DNA from: Acidovorax radicis N35
Lineage (GTDB): Bacteria; Pseudomonadota; Gammaproteobacteria; Burkholderiales; Burkholderiaceae_C
Length of the DNA stretch: 64,000 nt
Assembly (NCBI RefSeq): GCF_000204195.1
Contig: NZ_AFBG01000014.1
Location: 1-64,000 of the forward strand
Direction of reading: 5' to 3'
Made by a program: the position numbers and the translations under genes. Of this stretch, positions 26,771-35,193 are shown piece after piece. Within the stretch, counting starts at the first letter, position 1. Each line of letters opens with the position of its first letter. The notes below the pieces were generated by a model. It was not told where the DNA came from. It ran no database searches and saw only the letters and a list, made by a program, of their open reading frames with translations.

Positions 26771-28336
26771 GTGTCACTGTTCAAAGCCGCCTCTACCGTT
26801 TCTCTTCTGACCTTTGTCTCCCGCATCACCGGGCTGGTGCGAGAGCTGCTTATGGCCTCGGTTTTCGGGGTCAGTGCGATGACGGATGCGTTCAACGTAG
26901 CGTTCCGCATCCCCAATCTGTTCCGCCGAGTCCTGGGCGAAGGCGCCTTCAGCCAGGCTTTTGTCCCGGTGCTGTCTGCCACCCGCGCCCAGGAGGGCGA
27001 CGAGGGGGCCCGTGCACTGATCAACCATGTAGGCACCTTGCTCGCGTGGACGCTGGTGCTGCTGTGTATTGCCGGTGTGCTGGGCGCTCCCTGGATGGTG
27101 TGGGGCATGGCCAGCGGGCTCAAGCAGTCGCCCCAGGGTTTTGACGCTGCTGTGACCATGACGCGCTGGATGTTCCCCTACATCGGCTTCATGTCGCTGG
27201 TGGCGCTGGCGGGGGGCATTCTCAATACCTGGAAGAAGTTTGCGGTACCGGCGGCGTCGCCCGTGCTGCTCAACATCGCGCTGATCCTGTCCATCACGGT
27301 GGGCGCACCCTGGTTTTCCCGCCATGGCATCGAGCCCATCTACGCCCAGGCGGCGGGGGTGATGCTGGGTGGCTTGCTGCAACTGGCCATCCAGGTGCCT
27401 GCGCTGGTGCGCCTGGGGCTGCTGCCGCGCATTGGGGTGCGCTGGGCGGCCATTCGTGCCGCCTGGGCCGACCCCACCACGCGCAAGGTGGCGCGCCTGA
27501 TGCTGCCCGCGCTGCTGGGGGTGAGCGTGGCGCAGATCTCGCTGCTGATCAATACCCAGATTGCCTCGCACCTGGCCACTGGCAGCGTGAGTTGGATCAC
27601 CTACGCAGACCGTCTGATGGAGCTGCCGACCGCGCTGCTGGGCGTTGCACTGGGTGTGGTGCTGATGCCGCAGCTGGCCAGCGCCCGCGCCAAGCAGGAC
27701 GACGAAAGGTACTCGGCCATGCTTGACTGGGGGCTGCGCCTGGTGGTGCTGTTGTCAGTGCCCTGCATGGTGGCCTTGCTGGTCTTTTCAGAGCCGCTGG
27801 TGGCGGTGCTGTACCACTATGGCGCGTTTGGTGACGAAGACGTGCGGAAGACTACCCTGGCCCTGACCGGTTATGGCGTGGGCCTGGTGGGCATTGTGGC
27901 CATCAAGGTGCTGGCGCCCGGTTTCTATGCCAAACATGACATGCGTACCCCAATGCTCATTGCGGTGGCGGTGCTGGTGTTGACCCAGTTGATGAACCTG
28001 GTGCTGGTGCGTTATCTGCAGCATGCCGCCCTGACATTGACCATCGGCATTGGCGCACTCATCAATGCCGGTTGGCTGTTGATCGGTCTGCTGCGGCGCG
28101 GCAGCTATCGGCCTCTGCCAGGCTGGGGCAAGTTCGCCCTGCAGGTGATCGCTGCGAGCGCCTTGCTGGCGGTGCTGCTGGTATGGGGTGCGCAGCACTT
28201 CGATTGGGTGGAAATGAAGGGACAAACCCTTCGGCGGATAGGGTTGCTGGCGGCGCTCATGGCTGCTGCTGCCGTGCTGTACTTTGGCGCGCTGTGGGCA
28301 GCCGGGCTCAAGCTGCACCAGCTGTTGCGGCGCTGA
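26771..28336 (+). CDS. murJ: Lipid II flippase MurJ
   Basis: A 521-residue MOP-superfamily transporter with about fourteen membrane helices that flips lipid-linked peptidoglycan precursor to the periplasm. It starts at GTG with the family N-terminus SLFKAASTVSLLTFVSRITGLVRELLMA, followed by GVSAMTDAFNVAFRIPNLFRRVLGEGAFSQAFVPVL. Essential arginines (R18, R24, R52-type positions) appear conserved. It is divergent from rpsT, with a REP2 element between. Confidence 0.96.
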   Translation: MSLFKAASTVSLLTFVSRITGLVRELLMASVFGVSAMTDAFNVAFRIPNLFRRVLGEGAFSQAFVPVLSATRAQEGDEGARALINHVGTLLAWTLVLLCIAGVLGAPWMVWGMASGLKQSPQGFDAAVTMTRWMFPYIGFMSLVALAGGILNTWKKFAVPAASPVLLNIALILSITVGAPWFSRHGIEPIYAQAAGVMLGGLLQLAIQVPALVRLGLLPRIGVRWAAIRAAWADPTTRKVARLMLPALLGVSVAQISLLINTQIASHLATGSVSWITYADRLMELPTALLGVALGVVLMPQLASARAKQDDERYSAMLDWGLRLVVLLSVPCMVALLVFSEPLVAVLYHYGAFGDEDVRKTTLALTGYGVGLVGIVAIKVLAPGFYAKHDMRTPMLIAVAVLVLTQLMNLVLVRYLQHAALTLTIGIGALINAGWLLIGLLRRGSYRPLPGWGKFALQVIAASALLAVLLVWGAQHFDWVEMKGQTLRRIGLLAALMAAAAVLYFGALWAAGLKLHQLLRR

Positions 28337-28418
28337 TTCCAGCGAAGGCCGCAAATGCCCTGTCAAGAGGGGCTTTCTGTCGCTTGACGCCATCCGGCGG
28401 GGCACTTACAACTCCACC

Positions 28419-29261
28419 ATGTCCCTGAGCTATTCCGTACCCACCTCGCTGGAGTACTTTGCATCGCTGGTGCAAAGCGATGACCACTTCCCGCTGCTGG
28501 AGGCTGCAGCCAGCCTGGCGCAAGACGAATACCCCGAGCTCGACATGCAGCAATTGCTGGGTGATATGGACCAGCTGCTCGCGCGCATCAAGCGCCGCCT
28601 GCCTGCCGATGCCCCGGCGCTGCAGCGCTTGCGCACGCTCAACCAGTTCTTCTTTGCCGACCTGGGCTTTGGCGGCAACATCAACAATTACTACGACCCC
28701 GAAAACAGCTACCTCAACGCTGTGCTGCGCACGCGCCGGGGCATCCCGATTTCGCTGGCCGTGTTGTGGATGGAGCTGGCCCAGGGACTGGGCCTGCATG
28801 CGCGGGGCATTGCATTCCCTGGGCACTTCATGGTCAAGGTGCTGCTGCCCAAAGGACAGGTGGTGCTGGACCCGATCTCGGGCCAATCCCTCAGCCGCGA
28901 AGAGCTCGCCGAGCGGCTGGAACCCTACAAGCGCCGCAACGGCCTGGTGGACGACTACGATGTGCCGCTGGGCCTGTACCTGCAGGCCGCCACGCCGCGC
29001 GACATCATCGCGCGCATGCTGCGCAACCTGAAAGAGGTGCATCGCACGCAGCAGGACTGGCAGCGCCTGATCACCGTGCTCGACCGGCTCATCGTGCTGC
29101 TGCCTGACGCCTGGGGCGAGCGGCGTGACCGGGGACTGGCCCATGCCGAGCGCGGCAACACCCTCGAAGCGATGGCCGACCTGGAAGCCTATCTGGCCCA
29201 TGCGGAAGACGGGCTGGACATCGATCTGATTGCCGACCGCCTCAACGCACTGCGCAACTAG
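28419..29261 (+). CDS. SirB1/transglutaminase-like protein with TPR tail
   Basis: A 280-residue SirB1-family protein. The core RTRRGIPISLAVLWMELAQGLGLHARGIAFPGHFMVKVLL and VLDPISGQSLSREEL form the transglutaminase-like fold without an obvious catalytic Cys. The C-terminal 80 residues (YLQAATPRDIIARMLRNLKEVH ... AHAERGNTLEAMADLEAYL) are a TPR_9-like helical repeat. It follows murJ by 82 nt on the same strand. The function is undefined; homologues in enterobacteria sit beside prmC and kdsA. It converges with the ParB-like gene with a 4-nt overlap. Confidence 0.88.
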   Translation: MSLSYSVPTSLEYFASLVQSDDHFPLLEAAASLAQDEYPELDMQQLLGDMDQLLARIKRRLPADAPALQRLRTLNQFFFADLGFGGNINNYYDPENSYLNAVLRTRRGIPISLAVLWMELAQGLGLHARGIAFPGHFMVKVLLPKGQVVLDPISGQSLSREELAERLEPYKRRNGLVDDYDVPLGLYLQAATPRDIIARMLRNLKEVHRTQQDWQRLITVLDRLIVLLPDAWGERRDRGLAHAERGNTLEAMADLEAYLAHAEDGLDIDLIADRLNALRN

Positions 29262-30106
29262 AACGGCGCACTGTTCGCCGGCTGGTCGGCTTGTAGCTGC
29301 GCCAGTTGCCGGCGCAGTTCGGTGTTTTCGGCGGTGAGTTCTGCCACACGGTGGCGCAGGGCCTGCAACTCGTCGGTAGTTCCGTCGGCGCTGGTGCCCG
29401 CCTCTGCTGCGGGGCTTTCTGCGGAAGGGGCTTCGTCGCGCGGCTTGCGCTTGTTGAGTTCGCGCACGCGCTTGGCAGCCTGCTTGAGTTCGTCCTTGCC
29501 TGCAACGACGGCCGCCACCTGCTCTTCGGCGGGCAGCGTGGCCACGGCGGCGGCGGCGTTGATGGAGATGGTGCCGGACTTCACGGCCGCCACCAGTTCG
29601 GGGGCGGCCTGCTTCTGGATTTTTTCGATCATTACCACCTGGCTGCTGCTCAGGCGTGCGGCCTTGGCAATGGCCTCGCGGCTGTTCAGTGGATCGGGTG
29701 CGGGCAGGGCGGCGGTTGCCTCGGGGGTGTCAGGGGCTGCGGTGGCTGCTTCGGCCTCTGGGGACGTCGCTGCGCGGGCCTTGCGGTCGGCCATGATCTC
29801 GCGCTTGCGCAGGGCCAGTACGCCGCGCTGGAAGTCCGACACACTGCGGCGCCCCAGATGCTGGTCGATCATCCACAGGTGCACGTCTTCCATGGACTGA
29901 AAGCGCGGGTTTTGTACGGTCTGGAAGGGCAGGCTGTGCTTTTGGCAGATGCCATAGCGGTTGTGCCCATCCACCAGCACGTCGCCCCACAGCACCAGCG
30001 CGTCGCGGCAACCTTCGGCCAGGATGCTGCGCTCCAGCGCCTCATGCTCGTCGGGGGTCAGGGGTTCGATGTAGGCTTTGAGTTCTTCGTTGACGACGAT
30101 GTTCAT
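29258..30106 (-). CDS. Orphan ParB-like DNA-binding protein with C-terminal coiled coil
   Basis: A 282-residue protein. Residues ~10-75 form a ParB N-like domain (PLTPDEHEALERSILAEG, VLWGDVLVDGHNRYGICQ), followed by GRRSVSDFQRGVLALRKREIM and an Ala/Pro/Glu-rich linker. A helix-turn-helix is suggested by NSREAIAKAARLSSSQVVMIEKI. The end (LQALRHRVAELTAENTELRRQLAQLQ) is a leucine-zipper coiled coil. No parA is adjacent, and the protein lacks the classical GERRxRA box, so it is not the chromosomal ParB; it resembles phage/plasmid-type ParB-domain proteins. The start is chosen at MNIVVNEELKAYI. Confidence 0.78.
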   Translation of the reverse strand: MNIVVNEELKAYIEPLTPDEHEALERSILAEGCRDALVLWGDVLVDGHNRYGICQKHSLPFQTVQNPRFQSMEDVHLWMIDQHLGRRSVSDFQRGVLALRKREIMADRKARAATSPEAEAATAAPDTPEATAALPAPDPLNSREAIAKAARLSSSQVVMIEKIQKQAAPELVAAVKSGTISINAAAAVATLPAEEQVAAVVAGKDELKQAAKRVRELNKRKPRDEAPSAESPAAEAGTSADGTTDELQALRHRVAELTAENTELRRQLAQLQADQPANSAPF

Positions 30107-30179
30107 GGCAGAGGAGGCAATCGGGAGCGGGCAAGGGGCGCGATTGTAGAGGGCTCCGTCAGCGCCCGGAGCCAGGCTC

Positions 30180-31256
30180 CTATGAGTCCCCCGTGCCCCG
30201 CAGCGCCAGCCAGCCCGCCACGGCCGTGAAGGCCGCCACCACGGCCACGATGATCCAGAAGCCATGCCCGTTGTCGGCCAGCGGCACGCCGCCCACGTTC
30301 ATGCCGAACAGCCCCGCAAGGATGTTGATGGGGAGGGCCAGCACGGTCACAACCGTCAGCACAAACAGGCTGCGGCTGTTCGCCTCCTGCACGCTGGCAG
30401 CGATTTCTTCCTGCAGCAGCTTGATGCGCTCCTGCAGGCCCTGCATGTCGCGCAGTACCACCGAGAACTCTTCGGTCGAATCGCGCAGCTCTTGCGCATC
30501 GTCTGCGCCCATCCAGGCAGGCGGGTGCTGCAGCAGGCGGAACAGCGCCGCCGGCTCGGGCGCCAGCAGCCGCTGCAGGCGCACCAGCAGGCGCCGCAGC
30601 ACGCCGAGCCGCGCGCGTTTGTGGTCCAGCCGGCCAGCCAGCAGCGCGTCCTCCACATCGTCGATGCGCTGGGTCACGCCGCGCACGATGTCCACCAGGC
30701 CCGAGGCCTGCGTGCGCATCAGCTCGGCCAGCAGGGCCACGCTGGAGCAGGGCGCGTTGCCGCTGCGCACCGCCGTGCGCAGTGCGTCCACCGAGCGCAG
30801 CGGGCGGGTGCGCCCCGTCACCATCAGGTGCGGCGCCACGCTGGTCCACAGGGTGGCGATGTCCGAAGGCTCGAACGCAAAGTCAAAGTGTGCGTCGTTG
30901 AGCACGGCGATCAGCGTGTCGTCGTCACGCTCGATGCGGGTGGACACCGAGCGGTCCTTGAGCGCGTCAAAAAAGGCTTCGGGCAGGTCGGCATGCCGCT
31001 CCATCCAGCGCACGGCCTGGGCGTGGCTCAGGTTGAAGTGCAGCCACAGGAAGGTGCCTTGTGGTGGCAGCGCACGGTGGTCGCTGGCCGTGCCATGGGG
31101 GTGTAGGCCCGCCAACCACTGTGCGGCCTGCACGGTATCGACTTCGTGGGGCGCAGTGCCTGCGCCCAGCAGGTAGCCGCAGATCAGCCCGGCGGCATCA
31201 CCGCCGTAGTTCAGGTGGGTGTTCACGGCGGGGAAGGGGCGGACGGGAGTGGACAA
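30180..31256 (-). CDS. CorA/ZntB-family divalent cation transporter
   Basis: A 358-residue member of the CorA superfamily: a large N-terminal cytoplasmic domain (WLHFNLSHAQAVRWM, ALKDRSVSTRIERDDDTLIAVLND), a long helix (LQERIKLLQEEIAASVQEANSRSLF) and two C-terminal membrane segments with the pore signature GMNVGG in the first loop. GMN is the CorA/ZntB filter. The N-terminal half matches ZntB-type proteins (zinc-linked) better than CorA. The start is a TTG at 31256; a GTG at 31226 is an alternative. It is divergent from ppk2 with Pho-box-like repeats between. Confidence 0.88.
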   Translation of the reverse strand: MSTPVRPFPAVNTHLNYGGDAAGLICGYLLGAGTAPHEVDTVQAAQWLAGLHPHGTASDHRALPPQGTFLWLHFNLSHAQAVRWMERHADLPEAFFDALKDRSVSTRIERDDDTLIAVLNDAHFDFAFEPSDIATLWTSVAPHLMVTGRTRPLRSVDALRTAVRSGNAPCSSVALLAELMRTQASGLVDIVRGVTQRIDDVEDALLAGRLDHKRARLGVLRRLLVRLQRLLAPEPAALFRLLQHPPAWMGADDAQELRDSTEEFSVVLRDMQGLQERIKLLQEEIAASVQEANSRSLFVLTVVTVLALPINILAGLFGMNVGGVPLADNGHGFWIIVAVVAAFTAVAGWLALRGTGDS

Positions 31257-31292
31257 ACAACAGCGGGCACGGCTGCATAGTGCGGCGCGGGC

Positions 31293-31310
31293 GTGACAAC
31301 CCCGTGACAG
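31293..31310 (-). promoter_or_regulatory. Pho-box-like repeat facing the CorA/ZntB gene
   Basis: On the minus strand CTGTCAC-GGGG-TTGTCAC: two 7-mers with a 4-nt spacer, the architecture of a PhoB site (CTGTCAT-N4-CTGTCAT). It is oriented towards the CorA-type gene. Confidence 0.5.
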
Positions 31311-31319
31311 ATCACGCCG

Positions 31320-31337
31320 GTGTCACAACACTGTCAC
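31320..31337 (+). promoter_or_regulatory. Pho-box-like repeat facing ppk2
   Basis: GTGTCAC-AACA-CTGTCAC, again 7+4+7, on the plus strand, 59 nt upstream of the ppk2 start. Together with the inverted copy at 31293-31310 it makes a divergent pair of candidate PhoB sites. Confidence 0.55.
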
Positions 31338-31395
31338 CGGCCGGCCCCACGATGGCGCATCTGTCTGTCTCTTTGCCCGCTCGGATCTGTTGCCC

Positions 31396-32310
31396 ATGTT
31401 TCACCAGAACACCCTTGATACCCAGGACTTGATGCAACGCATCGCCAACGACCTGATCGACAGCTATGACGAAGAGCTGGAGCTGGAGATCGAGGACCGC
31501 GATGTCGATGACCTCGGAGCGTTGCAGTCCACGGACAAGCTCGCACGCCAGCTCTACTTCAAGGAGCTGTTTCGCCTGCAGGGCGAACTCGTCAAGCTGC
31601 AGGACTGGGTGCAGCACAGCCGCCAGAAGGTGGTGATCCTGTTCGAGGGGCGCGACGCCGCCGGCAAGGGCGGCGTGATCAAGCGCATCACCCAGCGCCT
31701 GAACCCCCGCGTGGCCCGCGTGGCTGCGCTGCCAGCACCCAATGACCGCGAGCGCACGCAGTGGTACTTCCAGCGCTACGTGGCGCACCTGCCCGCCGCT
31801 GGCGAGATGGTGCTGTTTGACCGCAGCTGGTACAACCGCGCGGGTGTGGAGCGCGTGATGGGCTTTTGCACCGACGACGAATACGAAGAGTTCTTCCGCA
31901 CCGTGCCCGAGTTTGAAAAGATGCTCGTGCGCTCGGGCATCACACTCGTCAAATACTGGTTCTCCATCACCGATGAAGAGCAGCACCTGCGCTTTCTGGG
32001 CCGCATCCACGACCCGCTCAAGCAGTGGAAGCTCAGCCCCATGGACCTGGAAAGCCGCGTGCGCTGGGAAGCCTATACCAAGGCCAAGGAAACCATGCTG
32101 GAGCGCACCCACATCCCCGAGGCGCCCTGGTGGGTGGTGCAGGCGGTGGACAAGAAAAAGGCGCGCCTCAATTGCATCGCCCACCTGCTGTCGCAACTGC
32201 CCTACCAGGATGTGCCCCACCCGGCGGTGGTGCTGCCGGACCGGGTGCGTAACCCTGAGTATTTGCGCCAACCCGTGCCCGCGCCGATGTATGTGCCTGA
32301 GATGTACTGA
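31396..32310 (+). CDS. ppk2: Polyphosphate kinase 2
   Basis: A 304-residue PPK2-family nucleotide kinase using polyphosphate to phosphorylate nucleotides (GDP/ADP) or the reverse. Walker A is FEGRDAAGKGGVIKRI near residue 84, Walker B-like VLFDRSWYNRAGVERVMGF about residue 140, and the lid region contains KYWFSITDEEQHLRF with R-rich helices. The length fits single-domain class I PPK2. The ATG at 31396 is preferred over an in-frame TTG two codons upstream. The Pho-box-like site upstream fits phosphate-controlled polyphosphate metabolism. Confidence 0.93.
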   Translation: MFHQNTLDTQDLMQRIANDLIDSYDEELELEIEDRDVDDLGALQSTDKLARQLYFKELFRLQGELVKLQDWVQHSRQKVVILFEGRDAAGKGGVIKRITQRLNPRVARVAALPAPNDRERTQWYFQRYVAHLPAAGEMVLFDRSWYNRAGVERVMGFCTDDEYEEFFRTVPEFEKMLVRSGITLVKYWFSITDEEQHLRFLGRIHDPLKQWKLSPMDLESRVRWEAYTKAKETMLERTHIPEAPWWVVQAVDKKKARLNCIAHLLSQLPYQDVPHPAVVLPDRVRNPEYLRQPVPAPMYVPEMY

Positions 32311-32390
32311 GCGCACTTTGCGCAGGGTGGCTGGTGCAAGACGTCTGATGCCGCCGCCGGTGCTGCCCGCGCCACGCAGCTCAGTAGTTT

Positions 32391-32460
32391 CATTGCTATT
32401 TTTTGAATAGCAGGTAGCGCCTGTCCATCAAGCGCTAGCGGCCAAAAAGGCCTGAATTTC
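32391..32460. repeat. REP1 copy E
   Basis: TTGCTATTTTTTGAATAGCA, GCGCCTGTCCATCAAGCGCT, GGCCAAAAAGGCCTGAATTT. It lies between the convergent ppk2 and receiver-protein genes; its last hairpin (GGCC-AAAAA-GGCC) followed by TGAATTT could terminate. Confidence 0.75.
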
Positions 32461-32855
32461 TACGTCTGGGCCGGGCCCTTGAGCATCTCGATGGTCGAGA
32501 TCACGTCCCGCACCTTGAAGGGCTTGAGCAACACGCGCCGCACCTGCAGCGCCTTCATCTGCACGGCGGTCGATGCATCGACCTGGGTCGTGGTCACCGC
32601 CACGGGCACTTGGGCGTCCACTGCGAACTGGGCGCTGCGCACCTGTTCGAGCAGTGCCACGGCTTCGGGAGCTTCGTCCAGCGAGACGATGACGCCCGAG
32701 AAGTCCTTGGCCGCGAGTTGCTGCTGCGCGTTGCGCACCGTGCCCACCTGGCGCACTGCAGGCAGGTTCAACTGGCGCGCCGTGGCCACGATGATGCTGC
32801 CGGTGAGCGAGCTGGGCTCCACGAGAAGAATGTCCAATGGGGATGCGCTGCTCAT
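32460..32855 (-). CDS. Stand-alone degenerate receiver-domain protein
   Basis: A 131-residue CheY-like protein without an output domain. The fold is visible (DILLVEPSS, FSGVIVSLDEAPEAV, VPVAVTTTQ, VRRVLLKPFKVRDVISTI) with the conserved Lys and Thr positions, but the acidic pair at the end of beta-1 is reduced to a single Glu (VEP) and the phospho-acceptor Asp is shifted (SLDE), so phosphorylation is doubtful. It overlaps the stop of the GAF gene upstream (ATGA), so it is made together with it. It may be a ligand- or partner-sensing receiver. Confidence 0.8.
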   Translation of the reverse strand: MSSASPLDILLVEPSSLTGSIIVATARQLNLPAVRQVGTVRNAQQQLAAKDFSGVIVSLDEAPEAVALLEQVRSAQFAVDAQVPVAVTTTQVDASTAVQMKALQVRRVLLKPFKVRDVISTIEMLKGPAQT

Positions 32856-33358
32856 CGTGCGGGCTCCCCGTGGGCGCGGCGCACTAGCTCCTCCACCGCC
32901 AGGTCGCGCAGGGACGCGAGGATGGCCAGGTCGATCGCATCCAGCTGGCGCGGTGTGCGGTCGATGAGGCACAGCGTGCCGATGTTCTCTCCGCCCGGCA
33001 TCTTCAGTGGTGCGCCGGCGTAGAACTGGATGTGGGGATCGCCGGTGACCAGCGGGTTGTCGGCAAAGCGGTCGTCCAGCGCCACATCGGGCACCACCAG
33101 CGTGTCGTCCTGCAGGATGGCGTGGGCGCAAAACGAGATGCCACGTGTGGTCTCGCACACATCCAGCCCGACGCGGGCCTTGAACCACTGCCGTTCTGCG
33201 TCGATGAGCGACAGCAGCACGATGGGCATGTCGAATTCCTGCGCGGCAAATGCCGTGAGCCGGTCAAAACGCTCCTCGGGAGGGGTGTCCAGTATCAGCA
33301 GCTGGCGCAGGGCCTGCAGGCGGTCGTCCTCATTGGCGGGGCGAGGGGGCTCTTTCAT
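32852..33358 (-). CDS. GAF-domain sensor protein
   Basis: A 168-residue protein consisting of one GAF domain: PPEERFDRLTAFAAQEFDMPIVLLSLIDAERQWFKARVGLD, ETTRGISFCAHAILQDDTLVVPDVALDDRFADNPLV and YAGAPLKMPGGENIGTLCLIDRTPR, the pattern normally found at the N-terminus of GGDEF or kinase proteins. Here it is free-standing and coupled to a degenerate receiver gene. A conserved Cys (SFCAH) may bind a cofactor or redox ligand. The output is unknown. Confidence 0.85.
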   Translation of the reverse strand: MKEPPRPANEDDRLQALRQLLILDTPPEERFDRLTAFAAQEFDMPIVLLSLIDAERQWFKARVGLDVCETTRGISFCAHAILQDDTLVVPDVALDDRFADNPLVTGDPHIQFYAGAPLKMPGGENIGTLCLIDRTPRQLDAIDLAILASLRDLAVEELVRRAHGEPAR

Positions 33359-33427
33359 GGCGGTATGGGGCAGTCGCGATGGACATTGATTATGGGCCGT
33401 GGGCGTGAAATGCGCGCTTGCGGACGC

Positions 33428-34429
33428 TCAGTGCGTGTGCCCTCGGAAGGTGCCCTGCGACGGCGTGCCGCCGCGCCCGAACTGGTGCCAGGCGCGCCGC
33501 AGCTGGGTGTCCGAGCTGAAGCCTGCCATCAGCGCCGCCTGCGTCACGTTCTGGCCAGACCGCAGCGCGGCCTCGGCCGTGGCCAGGCGGATGCGGCGCA
33601 GGTACTGCAGCGGCGCAATGCCCGCGTGCTCCAGAAACAGCCGCGTGAGGTGCCGGGGCGAAGTGTGGGCCACCTCGGCCATCTGCGGCACGCTCCAGTC
33701 GGCTTGCGGCTGCTGGCCCACGGCGTCCTGCACGCGGTGCAGGGCGGGGTGCAGGTGGTTGCGGTGGTGCAGAAAGGGGGAAAACTCGGGGTCGTTCGGT
33801 CCCCGGCGCAGGGCCACCACCATGGACTGCGCGACCTGGGCCGCCAGCGCGGGGCCGCAGGTGTCGGAGAGGCGGTGCAGCAGCAGGTCGATGCCCGTGG
33901 TCACGCCCGCGCTGCTGTATACGGCGCCATCGGCCACAAACACGCGGTTGGCCACCACGTCGCAGCGCGGGTCCACGGCAGCCAGTTCATCCAGGTGCTG
34001 GTGGTGGGTGGTGGCGCGGCGGCCCGTCAGCAGGCCCGCATGGGCGGCCAGCACCGACCCGGCGCACACCGTGATCAGGTCCAGCTGCCCCGCCACGGGC
34101 CGCAGCCCTCGCAGCCAGTGCAGCAGGGCGCGCGCCTCTTCGCCTTCCACGTCGATGTGTTGTCCCGCCAGCCCCACCAGCACCACCCACGCGGGTGAGG
34201 GCAAGGTGGCGGGCAGCGGCTCCAGCCCTGTCAGCACGGCGCCCACCGAAGACACGGATTGGGGAGTGGGGCTCACGAAGTGCTGCACAAACCGCGCGGG
34301 CTGGCCCTGGTTGACCAGGGTCTGGTTGGCAATGCGCAGCGCCTCGGCCGGGCCCGCCCAGTCCAGCACCAGGCTGCCCGGTAGCAAAGCAAAGTACACG
34401 TGGATGGGCTGGGGCAGTGTGTTGGACAT
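33428..34429 (-). CDS. GlxA-type AraC regulator (DJ-1/PfpI + HTH)
   Basis: A 333-residue transcription factor with an N-terminal DJ-1/PfpI-like glutaminase fold (VYFALLPGSLVLDWAGPAEALRIA; nucleophile-elbow LITVCAGSVLAAHAGLL; TTHHQHLDELA) and a C-terminal AraC double HTH (WSVPQMAEVAHTSPRHLTRLFLEHAGIAPLQYLRRIRL ... GFSSDTQLRRAWHQFG). The start at 34429 (MSNTLPQ) has AGGAAC upstream. It is downstream of the DJ-1 and isochorismatase genes, a likely co-regulated set controlling a nitrogen or amide compound; the ligand is unknown. Confidence 0.9.
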   Translation of the reverse strand: MSNTLPQPIHVYFALLPGSLVLDWAGPAEALRIANQTLVNQGQPARFVQHFVSPTPQSVSSVGAVLTGLEPLPATLPSPAWVVLVGLAGQHIDVEGEEARALLHWLRGLRPVAGQLDLITVCAGSVLAAHAGLLTGRRATTHHQHLDELAAVDPRCDVVANRVFVADGAVYSSAGVTTGIDLLLHRLSDTCGPALAAQVAQSMVVALRRGPNDPEFSPFLHHRNHLHPALHRVQDAVGQQPQADWSVPQMAEVAHTSPRHLTRLFLEHAGIAPLQYLRRIRLATAEAALRSGQNVTQAALMAGFSSDTQLRRAWHQFGRGGTPSQGTFRGHTH

Positions 34430-34479
34430 CACTTGTTCCTGTTGACCCGTCATAAAACTGGCGCAACCGAGGCCAGTGC

Positions 34480-34553
34480 CACCGTGGAACGGGCTTTGCC
34501 AGTCCACGGGCGGCGTCCCCCTCGGGGGGGGTGACGCGCAGCGGCACAGGGGG
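34480..34553. repeat. REP2 copy b
   Basis: CACCGTGGAACGGGCTTTGC, GCGTCCCCCTCGGGGGGG, GACGCGCAGCGGCACAGGGG. It directly follows the stop of the minus-strand DJ-1 gene. Confidence 0.65.
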
Positions 34554-34554
34554 G

Positions 34555-35193
34555 TCAAGGCTTGTTGTTCCACGGGGTATCCATCTGGCGGGCGGTGCGC
34601 TCGGACAGCGCGGCGCCGACGAGGCGCGTGACCAAGTGCAGGCTCATGTCGATGCCGGCGCTGATGCCCGCGGACGTGACAAGCGCACCCCGGTCCACCC
34701 AGCGCACATTCTCCAGCACGTCGAGCGCAGGAAACTGAGCGCGCAGGTCGGCAATGTCCTCCCAGTGCGTGGTGGCGGGCCCTTCGGTGAGGACACCTGC
34801 CGCCGCCAAAATAAAGGCGCCCGTGCACACCGAGGCTGTGATCTGCGCACCGCCCGCCGCCTGGGCAACCCACGCGCGGGTGCTTTGGCAGGCAGCGGCG
34901 GCATCGACCACACCACCCGGCACGATGAGCACATCGGGCGTGGCGGCGGTGGCAAAGTCCGCATCGGGCAACACGCGCAGGCCCGCGCGGGCGCGCACCG
35001 GGGCCATGCTGCGGGCCACGCACTGCACCCCAAACGGTGCTGGCGCGCCGGGGTACAGGCGCTGGTGCATGCGGCTGGCAGTGGTAAAGACTTCGTAGGG
35101 GCCGCCCAGGTCCAGGGCCTCCACCTCGTCGAAGACCAGGATGGAGACCTGCAGGGGGTGGGGTGCGGAGAAGGTGTTCATGGCAGTGCTCAT
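34555..35193 (-). CDS. DJ-1/PfpI family protein
   Basis: A 212-residue single-domain DJ-1/PfpI protein: SILVFDEVEALDLGGPYEVFTTA, DVLIVPGG, the nucleophile elbow ASVCTGAFILAAAGVL with the reactive Cys, then ATTHWEDIADLRAQFP and VTSAGISAGIDMSLHLV. It resembles the N-terminal half of GlxA regulators and isonitrile-hydratase-like enzymes but has no HTH. The start overlaps the upstream isochorismatase stop (ATGA at 35190-35193), which decides for 35193 over the second Met four codons later. Confidence 0.9.
   Translation of the reverse strand: MSTAMNTFSAPHPLQVSILVFDEVEALDLGGPYEVFTTASRMHQRLYPGAPAPFGVQCVARSMAPVRARAGLRVLPDADFATAATPDVLIVPGGVVDAAAACQSTRAWVAQAAGGAQITASVCTGAFILAAAGVLTEGPATTHWEDIADLRAQFPALDVLENVRWVDRGALVTSAGISAGIDMSLHLVTRLVGAALSERTARQMDTPWNNKP

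Noticed and set aside
26771..28336. murJ possibly belonging to an O-antigen or mobile cluster
   Set aside because: Its neighbours rpsT and the SirB1-TPR gene are the normal housekeeping context in Burkholderiales.
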